Of a stretch of 64,000 nucleotides of DNA, positions 41,425 to 50,320 are shown one piece after another (within the stretch, counting starts at the first letter, position 1; every line of letters starts with the position of its first letter). A program made the translations under genes and the position numbers. This DNA comes from Candidatus Melainabacteria bacterium (lineage in GTDB: Bacteria; Cyanobacteriota; Vampirovibrionia; Obscuribacterales; Obscuribacteraceae). The notes under the pieces are model-generated. The model had not been told where the DNA came from. It saw only the letters and a program-made list of their open reading frames with translations, and searched no databases. The DNA lies in contig JADJWK010000001.1 of NCBI GenBank assembly GCA_016716405.1, positions 992,001 to 1,056,000 on the forward strand. The letters run 5' to 3'.

Positions 41425-43047
41425 TCAGTTGATCTGCCACTTGATGCGGTACGCGACCTTGGTCGTGCCCGGCTTGTCCTTCGAGCCCGCCGGCACTTCG
41501 ACTTCATAGAAGGCGCCGCCGGTGGTGGCGTTGAAGGAGGCGAACTCGTGGCTGTTCGAGAGAACCTCGGCGTTGGCCGGGATGTTCTCGGCGACGATCA
41601 CGGTGACGGCCTCGTCCTTGTAGTTGAGGATGCGGATCTCGCGCTCTTCCTCCTGGAAACGGGGCTTCTTGGGCGCCTTCACGGCCTTGCGACGGACGGC
41701 CGCATGGCCTTCGACGGTGCCAACGTCCGGACCGCCTTCGACTTCGACGGCGGCGGCGATCATCGGCTTCACCGGGAGTCCGCCTTCCGGCACGGTGTTG
41801 TCGACCTTCTCGGGCTCCGGATCGACCTTCTGGAAGGTGAGCTCGCGGGTGGCCTTGATGTCGCGGGTCGGGTTGGTGAGGGTCAGGGTGAAGGCTTCGC
41901 CCTCGGTGATGTGGCCGGTGACCCGCGAGGTGTCCGTCTTCTGGAGCTTGCCCTGGCTGTCCGGCTCGAGGACGCGGACCAGGCCCGGAGGCAGCGCCGT
42001 GCCCAGGTTGTTCTTGCGGTTGTTGACCAGGCGCAGCTTCACCTGCACGGGGAGCTTGGCCAGATCCTCGTCGCTGGGACCGCGGCGGCTCTGATAGTAG
42101 CCGGCGGCCAGGTGGTATTCATGCGTCACCGGGACGTCGGTGGCGAACACCAGGGACGGGTTGATGGTCTCGCCGTTCTCCAGGGTGATCGGCTCGGCCA
42201 GGGAATACATCTTCTGCTCGCCGACGTTCTCCACGCCTGCCGACTCGACTTCGAAGTCGTCGGCGGCGCCGCCCATGGGAGCGGCCTCCAGGGACGCCGA
42301 CATGGCCATGGCGCGCATGCCGCCCCGGGGCTGGCGGCGGGGCTGCCCGGTGGAGATGTTCTGACCGGCGATCAGGCTGATGCCGGCTTCGGCGAAGTCG
42401 GTGCCGCTGCTGTTGGTGAGCTCGACGTATCCGGCGAAGCGCTTGAGCACGCCGGCCTTGGCGTCGTAGAAGACCTCGTACCAGGGGCGCCAGTTGATGC
42501 CCTCGGACTCGTAGAGGGTGGCGACCTTGTACTCGCCCTGGTGGTTCACCGAGCAGTCCATGATCAGGGACGAGAGGGCGGAGAGCCCTTCGGGAAGTCC
42601 ACCCTGGAGCTCGAACTTGTTGCCCACCGGGACGACCTTCACGGCAGCGTCGTCATCCTCCTTGATGACCGCCATGCGACCGTCGACGATATGGAGCAGC
42701 TTGCCGGTGTGCCGGGTGGTGCCGCGGGGGGTCTCCTCGAAGAGAACGATGTGGGAGCCCACGGCGTGGGAGAGGATGGCGGCCACCGAGAGGTTGGCGT
42801 CCCGGAAAGAGGTCGAGATCATCTTGAACCGACCTTCTCCGGAGGCGGAAACCACCGTCAGGCTGCCGGGGACGAACTGGGTCGGCAGACCGGCGAAGAA
42901 GAGCTGGCACTTGCCGGCGGGCAGAACGACCGAACGGCTTTCACGAATGACTGCCGGGCCACCCTGATAGGCGGTGAGCTCGATGCTCGCGGGCTTCTCG
43001 GAGGTGACCAGGGGCAGGCTCAGACCGGCGATGTGTTTGGATGCCAT
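41425..43047 (-). CDS. DUF4139-domain protein
   Basis: A 540-aa protein. Residues ~165-540 match the DUF4139 family: VATLYESEGINWRPWYEVFYDAKAGVLKRFAGYVELTNSSGTDFAEAGISLIAGQ, later ITEGEAFTLTLTNP, EREIRILNYKDEAVTVIVAENIPANAEVLSNSHEF and the C-terminal VEVPAGSKDKPGTTKVAYRIKW. The N-terminal ~120 residues are a beta-rich part that in other members follows a signal peptide. Here there is none, so the protein is probably cytoplasmic or anchored by partners. Its function is unknown; some members affect exopolysaccharide production. GAGGA lies before the ATG. Confidence 0.85.
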   Translation of the reverse strand: MASKHIAGLSLPLVTSEKPASIELTAYQGGPAVIRESRSVVLPAGKCQLFFAGLPTQFVPGSLTVVSASGEGRFKMISTSFRDANLSVAAILSHAVGSHIVLFEETPRGTTRHTGKLLHIVDGRMAVIKEDDDAAVKVVPVGNKFELQGGLPEGLSALSSLIMDCSVNHQGEYKVATLYESEGINWRPWYEVFYDAKAGVLKRFAGYVELTNSSGTDFAEAGISLIAGQNISTGQPRRQPRGGMRAMAMSASLEAAPMGGAADDFEVESAGVENVGEQKMYSLAEPITLENGETINPSLVFATDVPVTHEYHLAAGYYQSRRGPSDEDLAKLPVQVKLRLVNNRKNNLGTALPPGLVRVLEPDSQGKLQKTDTSRVTGHITEGEAFTLTLTNPTRDIKATRELTFQKVDPEPEKVDNTVPEGGLPVKPMIAAAVEVEGGPDVGTVEGHAAVRRKAVKAPKKPRFQEEEREIRILNYKDEAVTVIVAENIPANAEVLSNSHEFASFNATTGGAFYEVEVPAGSKDKPGTTKVAYRIKWQIN

Positions 43048-43534
43048 TGTATGTTGTCCTCATTGCGTAATTCTGAGAGCGTCGTCAAACGTCTCTCCAG
43101 TTTCGGTTGCGTTTCCGGTCCACGCGAAAACGCCAAAACAGTCGGACCGATGGTCGTGCTCATGTCTGTCATCCACCGCTTGACTCGTTGAGCGTCGGGG
43201 AGATGGCTGGTTGAGTAAGCGAAAGATTGATACGGCTTGAGTTCGACCTGAAACAAGGACTTGAAAGTGGACGTATCAGCTTAGGAGTAGAGCCATACCT
43301 GGTTCTATAAATCTGAAGCGACCGTTAACAGGCGGTCTCCCGTTCGGGCTCCTTGAAAGCATTGCAGGGCAATGACTCCACGACGTACACAGGATCTCAA
43401 GAATGATGAAGATAGGCTTAATTCAGCCTTCGCTAGCGCGAGGTCGCGCAGCTCGGCCAGCTGGTTGCTGCTGTTGAAACCCACTTGCTGAGCTGGTTTC
43501 GGTGACCGGTATGGCGAAAGTATATAGGGCGACC
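43048..43534. other. Intergenic region, nothing recognised
   Basis: Nearly 490 bp between two leftward genes. A 78-codon reverse frame overlaps the DUF4139 start in another frame and has no ribosome binding site. No repeat, RNA gene or strong hairpin was noticed. It presumably holds the promoter of the DUF4139 operon. Confidence 0.4.
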
Positions 43535-44041
43535 CTATGGCAGCTTGTTCCAGAGGCGGGCGAGCTCGGTCAGGGGCGAGGTGAGATTGGTGAAGCCCTC
43601 GTGGAAGCCGTGGCTGAGCATTTCTCGATAAGCTTCGTCGTAGGTCCAGTCCTCGACTCGCAGTCGGTAGAGCGCCACCATCAGTCCTGTTCTGTCCATG
43701 CCGTGCAAACAGTGGACGAAGCAGGGTTGTTTGTCGATGGTCTCGGTGACACTCAGGAATGCCAGGAGATGATCGGTTTCCGGCACAGCGAATGGTCTCA
43801 GGGGAATGGATATGAAATCGATACCGATAGTCCGGCAGATCAGATCTTCCGTCTCGATGGAGGAAGTTTCCTCCCGGAGGTTGATCACAGTTTTGATCCC
43901 GCTGGTTCTTAACGATTCAAGACCTTTCCGGCTCGGCTGCCCGCCCCTGAAGAGGCGGTCGTTGATGCGGTGGAAGTTTGGGAGCTCCCGATTGGGGCTA
44001 TCCGAGCTGTCTCCGTCGGAGCATGGTTGAAAATCCTGCAT
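43535..44041 (-). CDS. Dual-specificity / tyrosine phosphatase family protein
   Basis: A 168-aa protein with the active-site loop HCLHGMDRTG: nucleophile Cys111 and Arg117 in the CX5R pattern. The opening NFHRINDRLFRGGQPSRKGLESLRTSGIKTVINLREE is typical of the Siw14/DSP-like bacterial phosphatase group, with Asp in the IPLRPFAVPETD loop as possible general acid. It may act on phosphoproteins or inositol-type phosphates in the cytoplasm. No signal peptide is visible. It is divergent from guaA across a ~90-bp gap. Confidence 0.88.
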   Translation of the reverse strand: MQDFQPCSDGDSSDSPNRELPNFHRINDRLFRGGQPSRKGLESLRTSGIKTVINLREETSSIETEDLICRTIGIDFISIPLRPFAVPETDHLLAFLSVTETIDKQPCFVHCLHGMDRTGLMVALYRLRVEDWTYDEAYREMLSHGFHEGFTNLTSPLTELARLWNKLP

Positions 44042-44132
44042 CTTTCCTCGCTGTCCTATCCTCTTAAAAGTTGGCCCTGCCGGGTTGCATGCGTGAAATA
44101 ATATGGTGTTGGCTGCTAACGGGAGATTTGAT

Positions 44133-45740
44133 GTGACCTCGACCCAACCGAAAACGAGTCAGGATACACTGGCGGATGGATGTCTGACTGACAGTATAGC
44201 GATTCTTGACTTCGGCTCGCAGTATTCTCAGCTTATCGCCCGCCGGGTACGCGAAGCAAGAACCTATTCGGAGCTCCTGCCTTTCAGTATCTCTGCCGAA
44301 GAGCTGCAGAGGCTGAATCCGAAAGGCATCATTCTCTCGGGAGGACCGGGGAGCTGCTACGAAGAGCATGCCCCGCGGCTGGACAAAGGCATCTGGACCC
44401 TGGGAGTACCGATTCTCGGCGTCTGTTACGGCATGCAGCTCATGGCCCACGACCTCGGTGGCGTTGTGGAGCCCTCGACCGAGAGCGAATACGGACGGGC
44501 GCTTCTGACGGTGACCGAGCACGGGAGACTTTTCGAGGATGTCGATGCGGCGATCAATAGTTGGATGAGCCATGGGGACAGCGTTACCACCCTGCCTGCT
44601 GGCTTCGAGGTCGTGGCACGCACCCTGAACACGCCGGTGGCTGCCATCGCCGACGAGGAAAGACGCTTCTACGGGGTCCAGTTCCACCCGGAGGTGGTCC
44701 ACACCCAGATGGGCCAGCAGATCATCGACAATTTCGTAGCCCGGGTCTGCGAATGCACCCGGAGCTGGACCATGGCCAAGTTCGTCGACCATGCCATCGA
44801 AGAAGTGCGCGCTCAGGTCGGGGACAAACGTGTCCTTCTTGCCCTCTCGGGCGGCGTCGACAGCTCAACCCTGGCTTTCCTCCTGCACAAAGCGATCGGT
44901 GATCAGCTCACCTGCATGTTCATCGATCAGGGCTTCATGAGGAAAAACGAGCCTGAATGGCTGGTCAACAAATTCGAGAACGAATTCAACATCCACGTCC
45001 ATTTCGTCAAAGCCCGGGATCGTTTTATCGAGAAGCTGAAAGGCATCACCGATCCCGAGGAGAAACGCAAAACAATCGGAGCCGAGTTCATCCGGGTCTT
45101 CGAGCATGAGTCCAAGATTCTCGGTCCCTTCGACTTTCTTGCCCAGGGGACTCTCTATCCCGACGTCATCGAGTCGGCGGGCCACCGGATCGACCCCAAG
45201 ACCGGCGAGCGCATCGCTGTGAAGATCAAGTCTCACCACAATGTCGGCGGTCTCCCTGAGGACCTTCAATTCCGGCTGGTGGAGCCTTTCGCCAAGCTCT
45301 TCAAAGACGAGGTCCGTCTGGCTGCAGGCGAGCTTGGAGTGCCCGAGGGGATTATCGTACGTCATCCATTCCCGGGACCGGGTCTGGCTATCCGGGTGAT
45401 CGGCGAGATCACCAAAGAGCGCCTGAAGACCCTCCGGGAAGCCGACTGGATCATCCGGGAGGAGGTCAAGGCGCACGGAATGTACAGACAGGTCTGGCAG
45501 ATGTTCGGAATTCTCCTTCCCACGAAGTCCGTAGGGGTGATGGGGGACAAACGCACCTATCAGAATCCTATCGTTATCCGGGCCGTCACCTCGGAAGACG
45601 GCATGACCGCCGACTGGGCGAGGCTTCCCTATGACCTGCTCGAGACCATCTCGAACCGCATCGTCAACGAAGTCCCTGGAGTCAACCGGGTCCTCTACGA
45701 CATCACCTCCAAGCCGCCTGCTACTATCGAGTGGGAGTAG
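44133..45740 (+). CDS. guaA: GMP synthase (glutamine-hydrolysing)
   Basis: A 535-aa protein. The class I glutamine amidotransferase domain (~20-215) has nucleophile Cys98 in GVCYGMQ and the His-Glu pair in FHPEVVHT. The ATP-pyrophosphatase domain follows with the P-loop SGGVDSS at 239-245. The C-terminal dimerisation domain includes RHPFPGPGLAIRVIG and ends PPATIEWE as in all GuaA. It converts XMP to GMP. The GTG at 44133 is preferred to the ATG at 44103 because GGGAGA sits six bases upstream and a -10-like TAATAT lies near 44097. The next gene overlaps its stop by 10 bp. Confidence 0.96.
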   Translation: MTSTQPKTSQDTLADGCLTDSIAILDFGSQYSQLIARRVREARTYSELLPFSISAEELQRLNPKGIILSGGPGSCYEEHAPRLDKGIWTLGVPILGVCYGMQLMAHDLGGVVEPSTESEYGRALLTVTEHGRLFEDVDAAINSWMSHGDSVTTLPAGFEVVARTLNTPVAAIADEERRFYGVQFHPEVVHTQMGQQIIDNFVARVCECTRSWTMAKFVDHAIEEVRAQVGDKRVLLALSGGVDSSTLAFLLHKAIGDQLTCMFIDQGFMRKNEPEWLVNKFENEFNIHVHFVKARDRFIEKLKGITDPEEKRKTIGAEFIRVFEHESKILGPFDFLAQGTLYPDVIESAGHRIDPKTGERIAVKIKSHHNVGGLPEDLQFRLVEPFAKLFKDEVRLAAGELGVPEGIIVRHPFPGPGLAIRVIGEITKERLKTLREADWIIREEVKAHGMYRQVWQMFGILLPTKSVGVMGDKRTYQNPIVIRAVTSEDGMTADWARLPYDLLETISNRIVNEVPGVNRVLYDITSKPPATIEWE

Positions 45741-47401
45741 TGGCCGCTCTTCTCGAGACCGCCGCTGCCCGAGGTCTGGTCGTCTTTCTGTTTTTCTTCG
45801 TCTTCATCTTCGGTGCTTTCGTAGCCGGCTCCTGTCTCCACGACCCCGATACTTGCTGGCTCCTGGCGGTTGGCCATCATATCGTGGAGACCTGCCAGGT
45901 CCCCAGGACCGACCCGTTCTCCTATAGTTTTCCGGCTCTCGGTCCGGATGGCGCCATCGACTACGGCTTTTTCTCCGGTGCCGCCAGTGGTGGCGCCGGC
46001 GCCGGGCGACTCTTCGTCGCTTATCAGTGGCTCAGCGAGCTGATTTTTTATCTTTCCTACTTGCTTGGCGCCGGCTACGGGCTGGTGGGGCTGGTGGCCA
46101 TGTTGCTTGTCTGCTCCATGCTCCTCGGTCCGCTGTTCATCTTCCGCTATCTCAAGAGCCCGCTCATATCAGGCGGACTTCTGGTGATCCTTGCAGTGGT
46201 GGCTTCTTCTTTCCACTTTCTGGCAAGACCCGAGGTTTTCTCTTATTTCCTCCTGACTATCCTTCTTGTCGGACTCACTTTCTACCGGAAGAGATATGAC
46301 GATAAGCAGGAGCCGAGCCGCCTGGTTTTTCTTTATCCCCTGATCATGCTTGTCTGGGCGAACATGCACACAGGCTTTGTTTTCGGGCTCATCGTCGGGA
46401 CGGTGTTCAGCGTCGGTCTGGGAATCGAGGCGCTCAGCAAGAAAGACCCTCGGTATAGTAAGCTGCTTCGCTTCACCTTCAGCAGCCTGGCCGCCGGTTT
46501 TGCTGTTTGTTGCATCAATCCCTATGGACTCGCTCTCTGGACTTATCTGCCCGGGCTTTTCTTTTCGCCGATCAACAAATATATTGTCGAGCTCAAACCC
46601 CTGGGGGCGGGGGACCTCACTCAGTGGACCTATTATCCTTTCCTGCTCGTCTCGGGAGTCCTGGCGACGATTCTCGGGCGCCGCCTGCTTGCCTGGAAAG
46701 CAGCAGGCAAAGCGCCTTTTAGCTGGGTTTTTTCCGTTCTCGGAATCGCCATCGCCATTGGTGGCGCAATAATCTGCCGCCGGATGATCCCCTTCTGCAC
46801 GCTTTATCTCATCAGCGAAGCTGCCTGGTTGCGTCGTGGGGAAGCCGAGAGCGGTCGCCGGGGCTTCGTGTCCGGTGTCCAGTCCAGGCTCCTCGAGCTC
46901 ACTTCGGATCACCTGCCGGTGAGCGTCTCGATCATATGCGCGCTTCTGGGCATCTATCTCATCTCGAGCCGTGTCATGGAGCCCACCATCCCCCAGAGCA
47001 GCATATCATTCCCGGCGCCATACAAGGCTCTTGCCTATCTGCGCGAAAATATGCCTGCCGGCAGGATGCTCAATGATCCGCAGATAGGCGACATGATCAT
47101 CTGGCACTTGAGCACCCGGGTGAAGCCTCTTCTGGCAAGCGATCCCCGAAGGATCGAGCCCCCCGAGAAAATGCCCCGGGTTTTCATCGACACCCGTTTC
47201 GATATGTACGGAGCCCCCCTGGTGGACGACTATTTCAAGATGGCAACGCTTTCTCCCGGCTGGGAGAAAATCTTCGATCGCTACGGCTTCGACTGGGTCT
47301 TCCTTCTCCGCTCCACACCCCTTTCCGGAAAGCTCATGGAAAGCCCCGACTGGCAGGTCTCTTACAAAGACGACGCAGCAGTGATTCTCCTGAAGAAGTG
47401 A
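45731..47401 (+). CDS. Polytopic membrane protein, possibly GT-C-type glycosyltransferase
   Basis: A 556-aa protein that starts at a GTG overlapping the guaA stop. It has about ten to eleven membrane helices between residues 10 and 435, an early luminal loop with paired acidic residues (SCLHDPDTCW, DYGFF), and a C-terminal soluble domain (KALAYLRENMPAGRMLNDPQIGDMIIW..., FIDTRFDMYG). This layout, including an Asp-containing first loop and a soluble tail that mentions a fixed place/name-like fold, is common in uncharacterised GT-C-like or O-antigen-ligase-like bacterial proteins. The function is not certain. Translational coupling to guaA is likely. Confidence 0.7.
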   Translation: MGVVAALLETAAARGLVVFLFFFVFIFGAFVAGSCLHDPDTCWLLAVGHHIVETCQVPRTDPFSYSFPALGPDGAIDYGFFSGAASGGAGAGRLFVAYQWLSELIFYLSYLLGAGYGLVGLVAMLLVCSMLLGPLFIFRYLKSPLISGGLLVILAVVASSFHFLARPEVFSYFLLTILLVGLTFYRKRYDDKQEPSRLVFLYPLIMLVWANMHTGFVFGLIVGTVFSVGLGIEALSKKDPRYSKLLRFTFSSLAAGFAVCCINPYGLALWTYLPGLFFSPINKYIVELKPLGAGDLTQWTYYPFLLVSGVLATILGRRLLAWKAAGKAPFSWVFSVLGIAIAIGGAIICRRMIPFCTLYLISEAAWLRRGEAESGRRGFVSGVQSRLLELTSDHLPVSVSIICALLGIYLISSRVMEPTIPQSSISFPAPYKALAYLRENMPAGRMLNDPQIGDMIIWHLSTRVKPLLASDPRRIEPPEKMPRVFIDTRFDMYGAPLVDDYFKMATLSPGWEKIFDRYGFDWVFLLRSTPLSGKLMESPDWQVSYKDDAAVILLKK

Positions 47402-47500
47402 TCTCCGCGCGAAATTTCCCTGGTTGTCGTTTGAAGTATCGAAACAGCCCGAAAGTTATTCCATAAAAAATCGAGATTCGTCCCGGAGCCCGGCTCGAGT

Positions 47501-47977
47501 TTACTTCGATTCCGGCCAGGTAACTGCTGCCTCGTCCCGGATGCCGTCTTCGAATGTGTCTTGATTGAGGGAGTTCTCCCGGGCCTGGATACAGATGAAT
47601 TGCAGGTCCGAGTCGCCGGTGTTGCGCAGGGTGCGGTTGCCGCCGGTGCTGATCCGGACGATGCTGCCTTCCCCGACAGCGAAAGTGTCACCATCGATTT
47701 GCATCTGCCCGTGACCGCTCACGAAGATATAGCATTCCTCATTTTCTCGGTGCTTGTGATAGAAGGGCACTGCACCCCGGGCAGGGAGCTTGTTCATGGA
47801 GATCTGCATGCCTGTGAGACCGAGAAACTCCTTGATGAAGAGCTTGCCTTTTACCGTGCGATTGAGGGCGGGAACCTCGAGAGTATAGGAATCAAGCTCC
47901 CCGAGGGGACCTGTATGGATGGCTGTGAAATTGGCGCCCTGTCTCGTTTCGATTCGAGCTTCTTGTTTGACTGGCAT
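47501..47977 (-). CDS. Cupin-domain protein
   Basis: A 158-aa single-domain cupin. Motif 1 is seen as VPFYHKHRENEECYIFVSGHGQMQIDG, with His-x-His and Glu as metal ligands, and motif 2 as the VGEGSIVRISTGGNRTLRNTG stretch. Small cupins of this type can be metal-binding sugar- or quercetin-type dioxygenase relatives or simply sensors. GGAGGGAG lies just before the ATG. It is divergent from a TetR regulator across a ~137-bp gap with operator-like sequences, so it is the probable target of that regulator. Confidence 0.85.
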   Translation of the reverse strand: MPVKQEARIETRQGANFTAIHTGPLGELDSYTLEVPALNRTVKGKLFIKEFLGLTGMQISMNKLPARGAVPFYHKHRENEECYIFVSGHGQMQIDGDTFAVGEGSIVRISTGGNRTLRNTGDSDLQFICIQARENSLNQDTFEDGIRDEAAVTWPESK

Positions 47978-48063
47978 TGTTTCTCCCTCCGGAAAGTGCG
48001 CGAGGCGGAGCCCTCCCCCGGCGCGCCCGCGCCCTGGATGAAAGCCCTCGCGTATTATTATTG

Positions 48064-48120
48064 TACTGACCAGTATATAATAGTATTCGAGTCGGTCAAG
48101 GAGTTTTGTACTGATTGGTA
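48064..48120. promoter_or_regulatory. Divergent promoter region with paired TACTG operator sites
   Basis: TACTGACCAGTA (48064-48075) is a perfect inverted repeat with a 2-nt spacer. TACTGATTGGTA (48109-48120) is an imperfect second copy 45 bp away, overlapping the start codon of the TetR gene. TATAAT at 48076-48081 lies directly beside the first site. This arrangement fits autoregulation by the TetR protein and control of the divergent cupin gene. Confidence 0.6.
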
Positions 48121-48720
48121 AATAAAAAGATCAGCAAGGGAAGACCCCGGCAGTTCGACCCGGAAGAAGCGCTGGGCCGGGCCATGCTGGTCTTCTGGGA
48201 AAAAGGCTACCGGGGCACCTCTCTGGACGACCTCACCGGTGCCATGGGGATCAACCGGCCTAGCCTCTATGCTGCGTTCGGGGACAAAGAGGAGCTTTTT
48301 ATCCGGGCGGTCGACCAGTACCGGGTCCGCTATCTCGGTCCTCCAATCAGGAAGCTGGTCGAGGCGAGCAGTCTCGATGCCGGTCTCGATGAGTTTTTCG
48401 AGGATATGAGCGAAGTGGTGGCGGGGGCGGGGCATCCGCCCGGCTGTATGATCGCCTGTTTGCTCAGCGAGGAGTGTTGCGAGTCAGAGACGATAAGAGC
48501 CAAGCTCTACTCTTCGATTCAGGCTGCCGATGAGATTTTCGCCCGGGTTTTCGAGGGCCATCGTGAAGAGCTGAGTAAGTCGGTGAGCCCGGACCAGGCT
48601 GCCAGGCTGCTCACTACGTTTATGCAGGGGCTCTCTATCCGTGCTCGGGCGGGCGCCGATCCCGGCGAGCTTGCCGGCACAGCCAGGGGCTTTGCCGCCG
48701 CTATTCTCGCCGGTTCCTGA
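48115..48720 (+). CDS. TetR/AcrR-family regulator
   Basis: A 201-aa regulator with the N-terminal DNA-binding domain FDPEEALGRAMLVFWEKGYRGTSLDDLTGAMGINRPSLYAAFGDKEELF. The C-terminal part resembles the AcrR-like TetR_C group, with two Cys-containing segments (GCMIACLLSEECCE) that could give redox or metal sensing (inference). Translation likely starts at TTG 48115, 11 bases after AAGGAG; no ATG is available before the conserved domain. It is divergent to the cupin gene. Confidence 0.88.
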   Translation: MVNKKISKGRPRQFDPEEALGRAMLVFWEKGYRGTSLDDLTGAMGINRPSLYAAFGDKEELFIRAVDQYRVRYLGPPIRKLVEASSLDAGLDEFFEDMSEVVAGAGHPPGCMIACLLSEECCESETIRAKLYSSIQAADEIFARVFEGHREELSKSVSPDQAARLLTTFMQGLSIRARAGADPGELAGTARGFAAAILAGS

Positions 48721-48776
48721 AGAAGTGCCAGAGCAAGGAAATCGCCGGCCGTTCGTGGTGCCGGTTATCGTCTCGG

Positions 48777-50150
48777 CTAGGGCGAGTTGTTGTTCATGAC
48801 GGCAGTATTGTTGTCGACGGCGACGGACATCTGGCGCTGTGCTTTGAGGCGAGCCATGGCGTTCTTGTAGAGCCAGACAAGCTTCGGATGCTTGGAGCCG
48901 AGCTGAATTGCCCTGTAGGCGTCCCGGGCTGATCCCTGATAGTCGCCCCGGTCGTATTTCAGGACCGAGCGCATCTGATAGCCGATGGGATTGCGGGAGT
49001 CCCGGCTGATCTTATAGTTTGCCAGGCGCTCTGCCTTGTCATACTTGCCTTTCTCGATATAGCTCCAGAACGTCCTGGTCATGGTCTCGTCCATGTTGAC
49101 CGGTACCTCGACATTCTTCTTCGCTTTTTTCTCGCCTTTCTTGTCATTCTGGACCGGCGCTTTCACGGCAGCGGGCTTGCCGGAGCCGGCAGGCTTTTTC
49201 TCATCGGGTGTCCAGGTCTCGTAGAGCACCTCCCTGAGATCGTGAGCTCTAATCGAGGCCATGGCGGACGGGTCGATCTTGTGCTCGCCTTTGTCATAAT
49301 GCTGACTGCCATAATTGACGAACTGGGCGACATTGAAGCGCTCGTAGGGCACGAAAGGTTGCTTGCTCAGTCTTTCGTGCATGATCGTGTCGGTGGATTT
49401 GAAGGCTTCTCTGGGGAGATGATGGGGATCGGCCCCGGCGAGGCTGGCGGGGTCTTTGATGGCGTCTTTGATGTTGTGCTTGAAAATATGCACCCGGTCG
49501 AAGCCCTGCAACTCGCTTGCCGCCACCATGCTGGATGAATGGCTGTTGATATGGCGGATATGCTCTCTGGCGAAAAGCGCTTCTTTCTGCGCCGGGGTGA
49601 TCGAGCGGTCGGTCCAGATATGATTGAGCCGCTCGGCGAGATCGAGCTCGCCTGCCATGTCTTTGGATTGCCAGTAACCCGGCAGACAGTGCAGCACCGT
49701 GCCGTCGGAGGCGAGAATGAAGAGCTGGAGGTTGCGGGGGCCGGCACCATTGGTGGTGGTTACCGCCGGACCGCTCAGGGGGTGGATGCCGGAATTGCCC
49801 GAATAAGGCGCCTTGGCTATATTGCGATAGCCGCAGATATAGTTGTTGCGCAATCTCGAAAGTATCGGCTCCTGCGAGAGCGACCCGGCTCTCAAGCTGT
49901 TGGCGGCGCTTCAAGTGAATCCGTCGATATTGCCCAGCATATGGACCCAGAGGATAGGCTTGCGATTGCGCTCGGCCTGGGCTTGCGCTTCCGGAAGGGA
50001 AGTCTCCCACTTGATGGCCCGGGCTGTGGTGGTGGACGCGCGCCGGGCCGTGGAGCTGTCGATCACCTCCGACGCAGATACGCCGGCCGGACAAGCCATG
50101 GTCAGGATGGCGAGGGCCAGGCAAGCGATGAGGATCTGCGATGAATTCAT
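48777..50150 (-). CDS. Secreted thioredoxin-like protein with in-frame TGA (candidate selenoprotein)
   Basis: One continuous reading frame of 458 codons is interrupted only by a TGA at 49911-49913 (codon 80). Before it are a signal peptide (ILIACLALAILTMACPAGVSA) and a thioredoxin-like strand, KPILWVHMLGNIDGFT. After it come SAANSLRAGSLSQEPILSRLRNNYICGYRNI, a further thioredoxin-like stretch (RNLQLFILASDGTVLHCLPGYW), a Lys/Ala-rich linker, and TPR-like helices near the end. The TGA sits where a redox Cys would be expected after the first strand, so it could encode selenocysteine. A SECIS-like hairpin lies 17 nt downstream. The alternative is a recent nonsense mutation that splits the gene into 50150-49911 and a fragment starting at 49895. 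Confidence 0.65.
49876..49893 (-). promoter_or_regulatory. Possible bacterial SECIS hairpin after in-frame TGA
   Basis: On the reverse strand GAGAGC-CGGGTC-GCTCTC forms a perfect 6-bp stem with a 6-nt loop containing GGU(C). The loop begins 23 nt after the TGA at 49913-49911. Known bacterial SECIS elements have the loop about 16-37 nt after the UGA and need a G among the first loop bases; the E. coli fdhF loop has GGUC. Extra pairing of GCUU with GGAGC may extend the stem. Confidence 0.45.
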
Positions 50151-50320
50151 GATCAAAATATACCCAGACAAAATGTATTCCAGGCAACTACGTAGTTTCC
50201 CCAGTGACCTCGGGGCATAATTAATGGAGAATCGGTCTACTCGCTTATCAGGAAAATTTACCAGACCTGTGCTTGTCGCTCGCAAGAGCTCAGACCGTCC
50301 TTACCCGAGGGTGATGAATC

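Noticed and set aside
41419..43191. 590-codon forward frame over the DUF4139 gene
   Set aside because: The reverse frame matches DUF4139 over most of its length; the forward frame is Gly/Asp/Val/Leu-rich nonsense.
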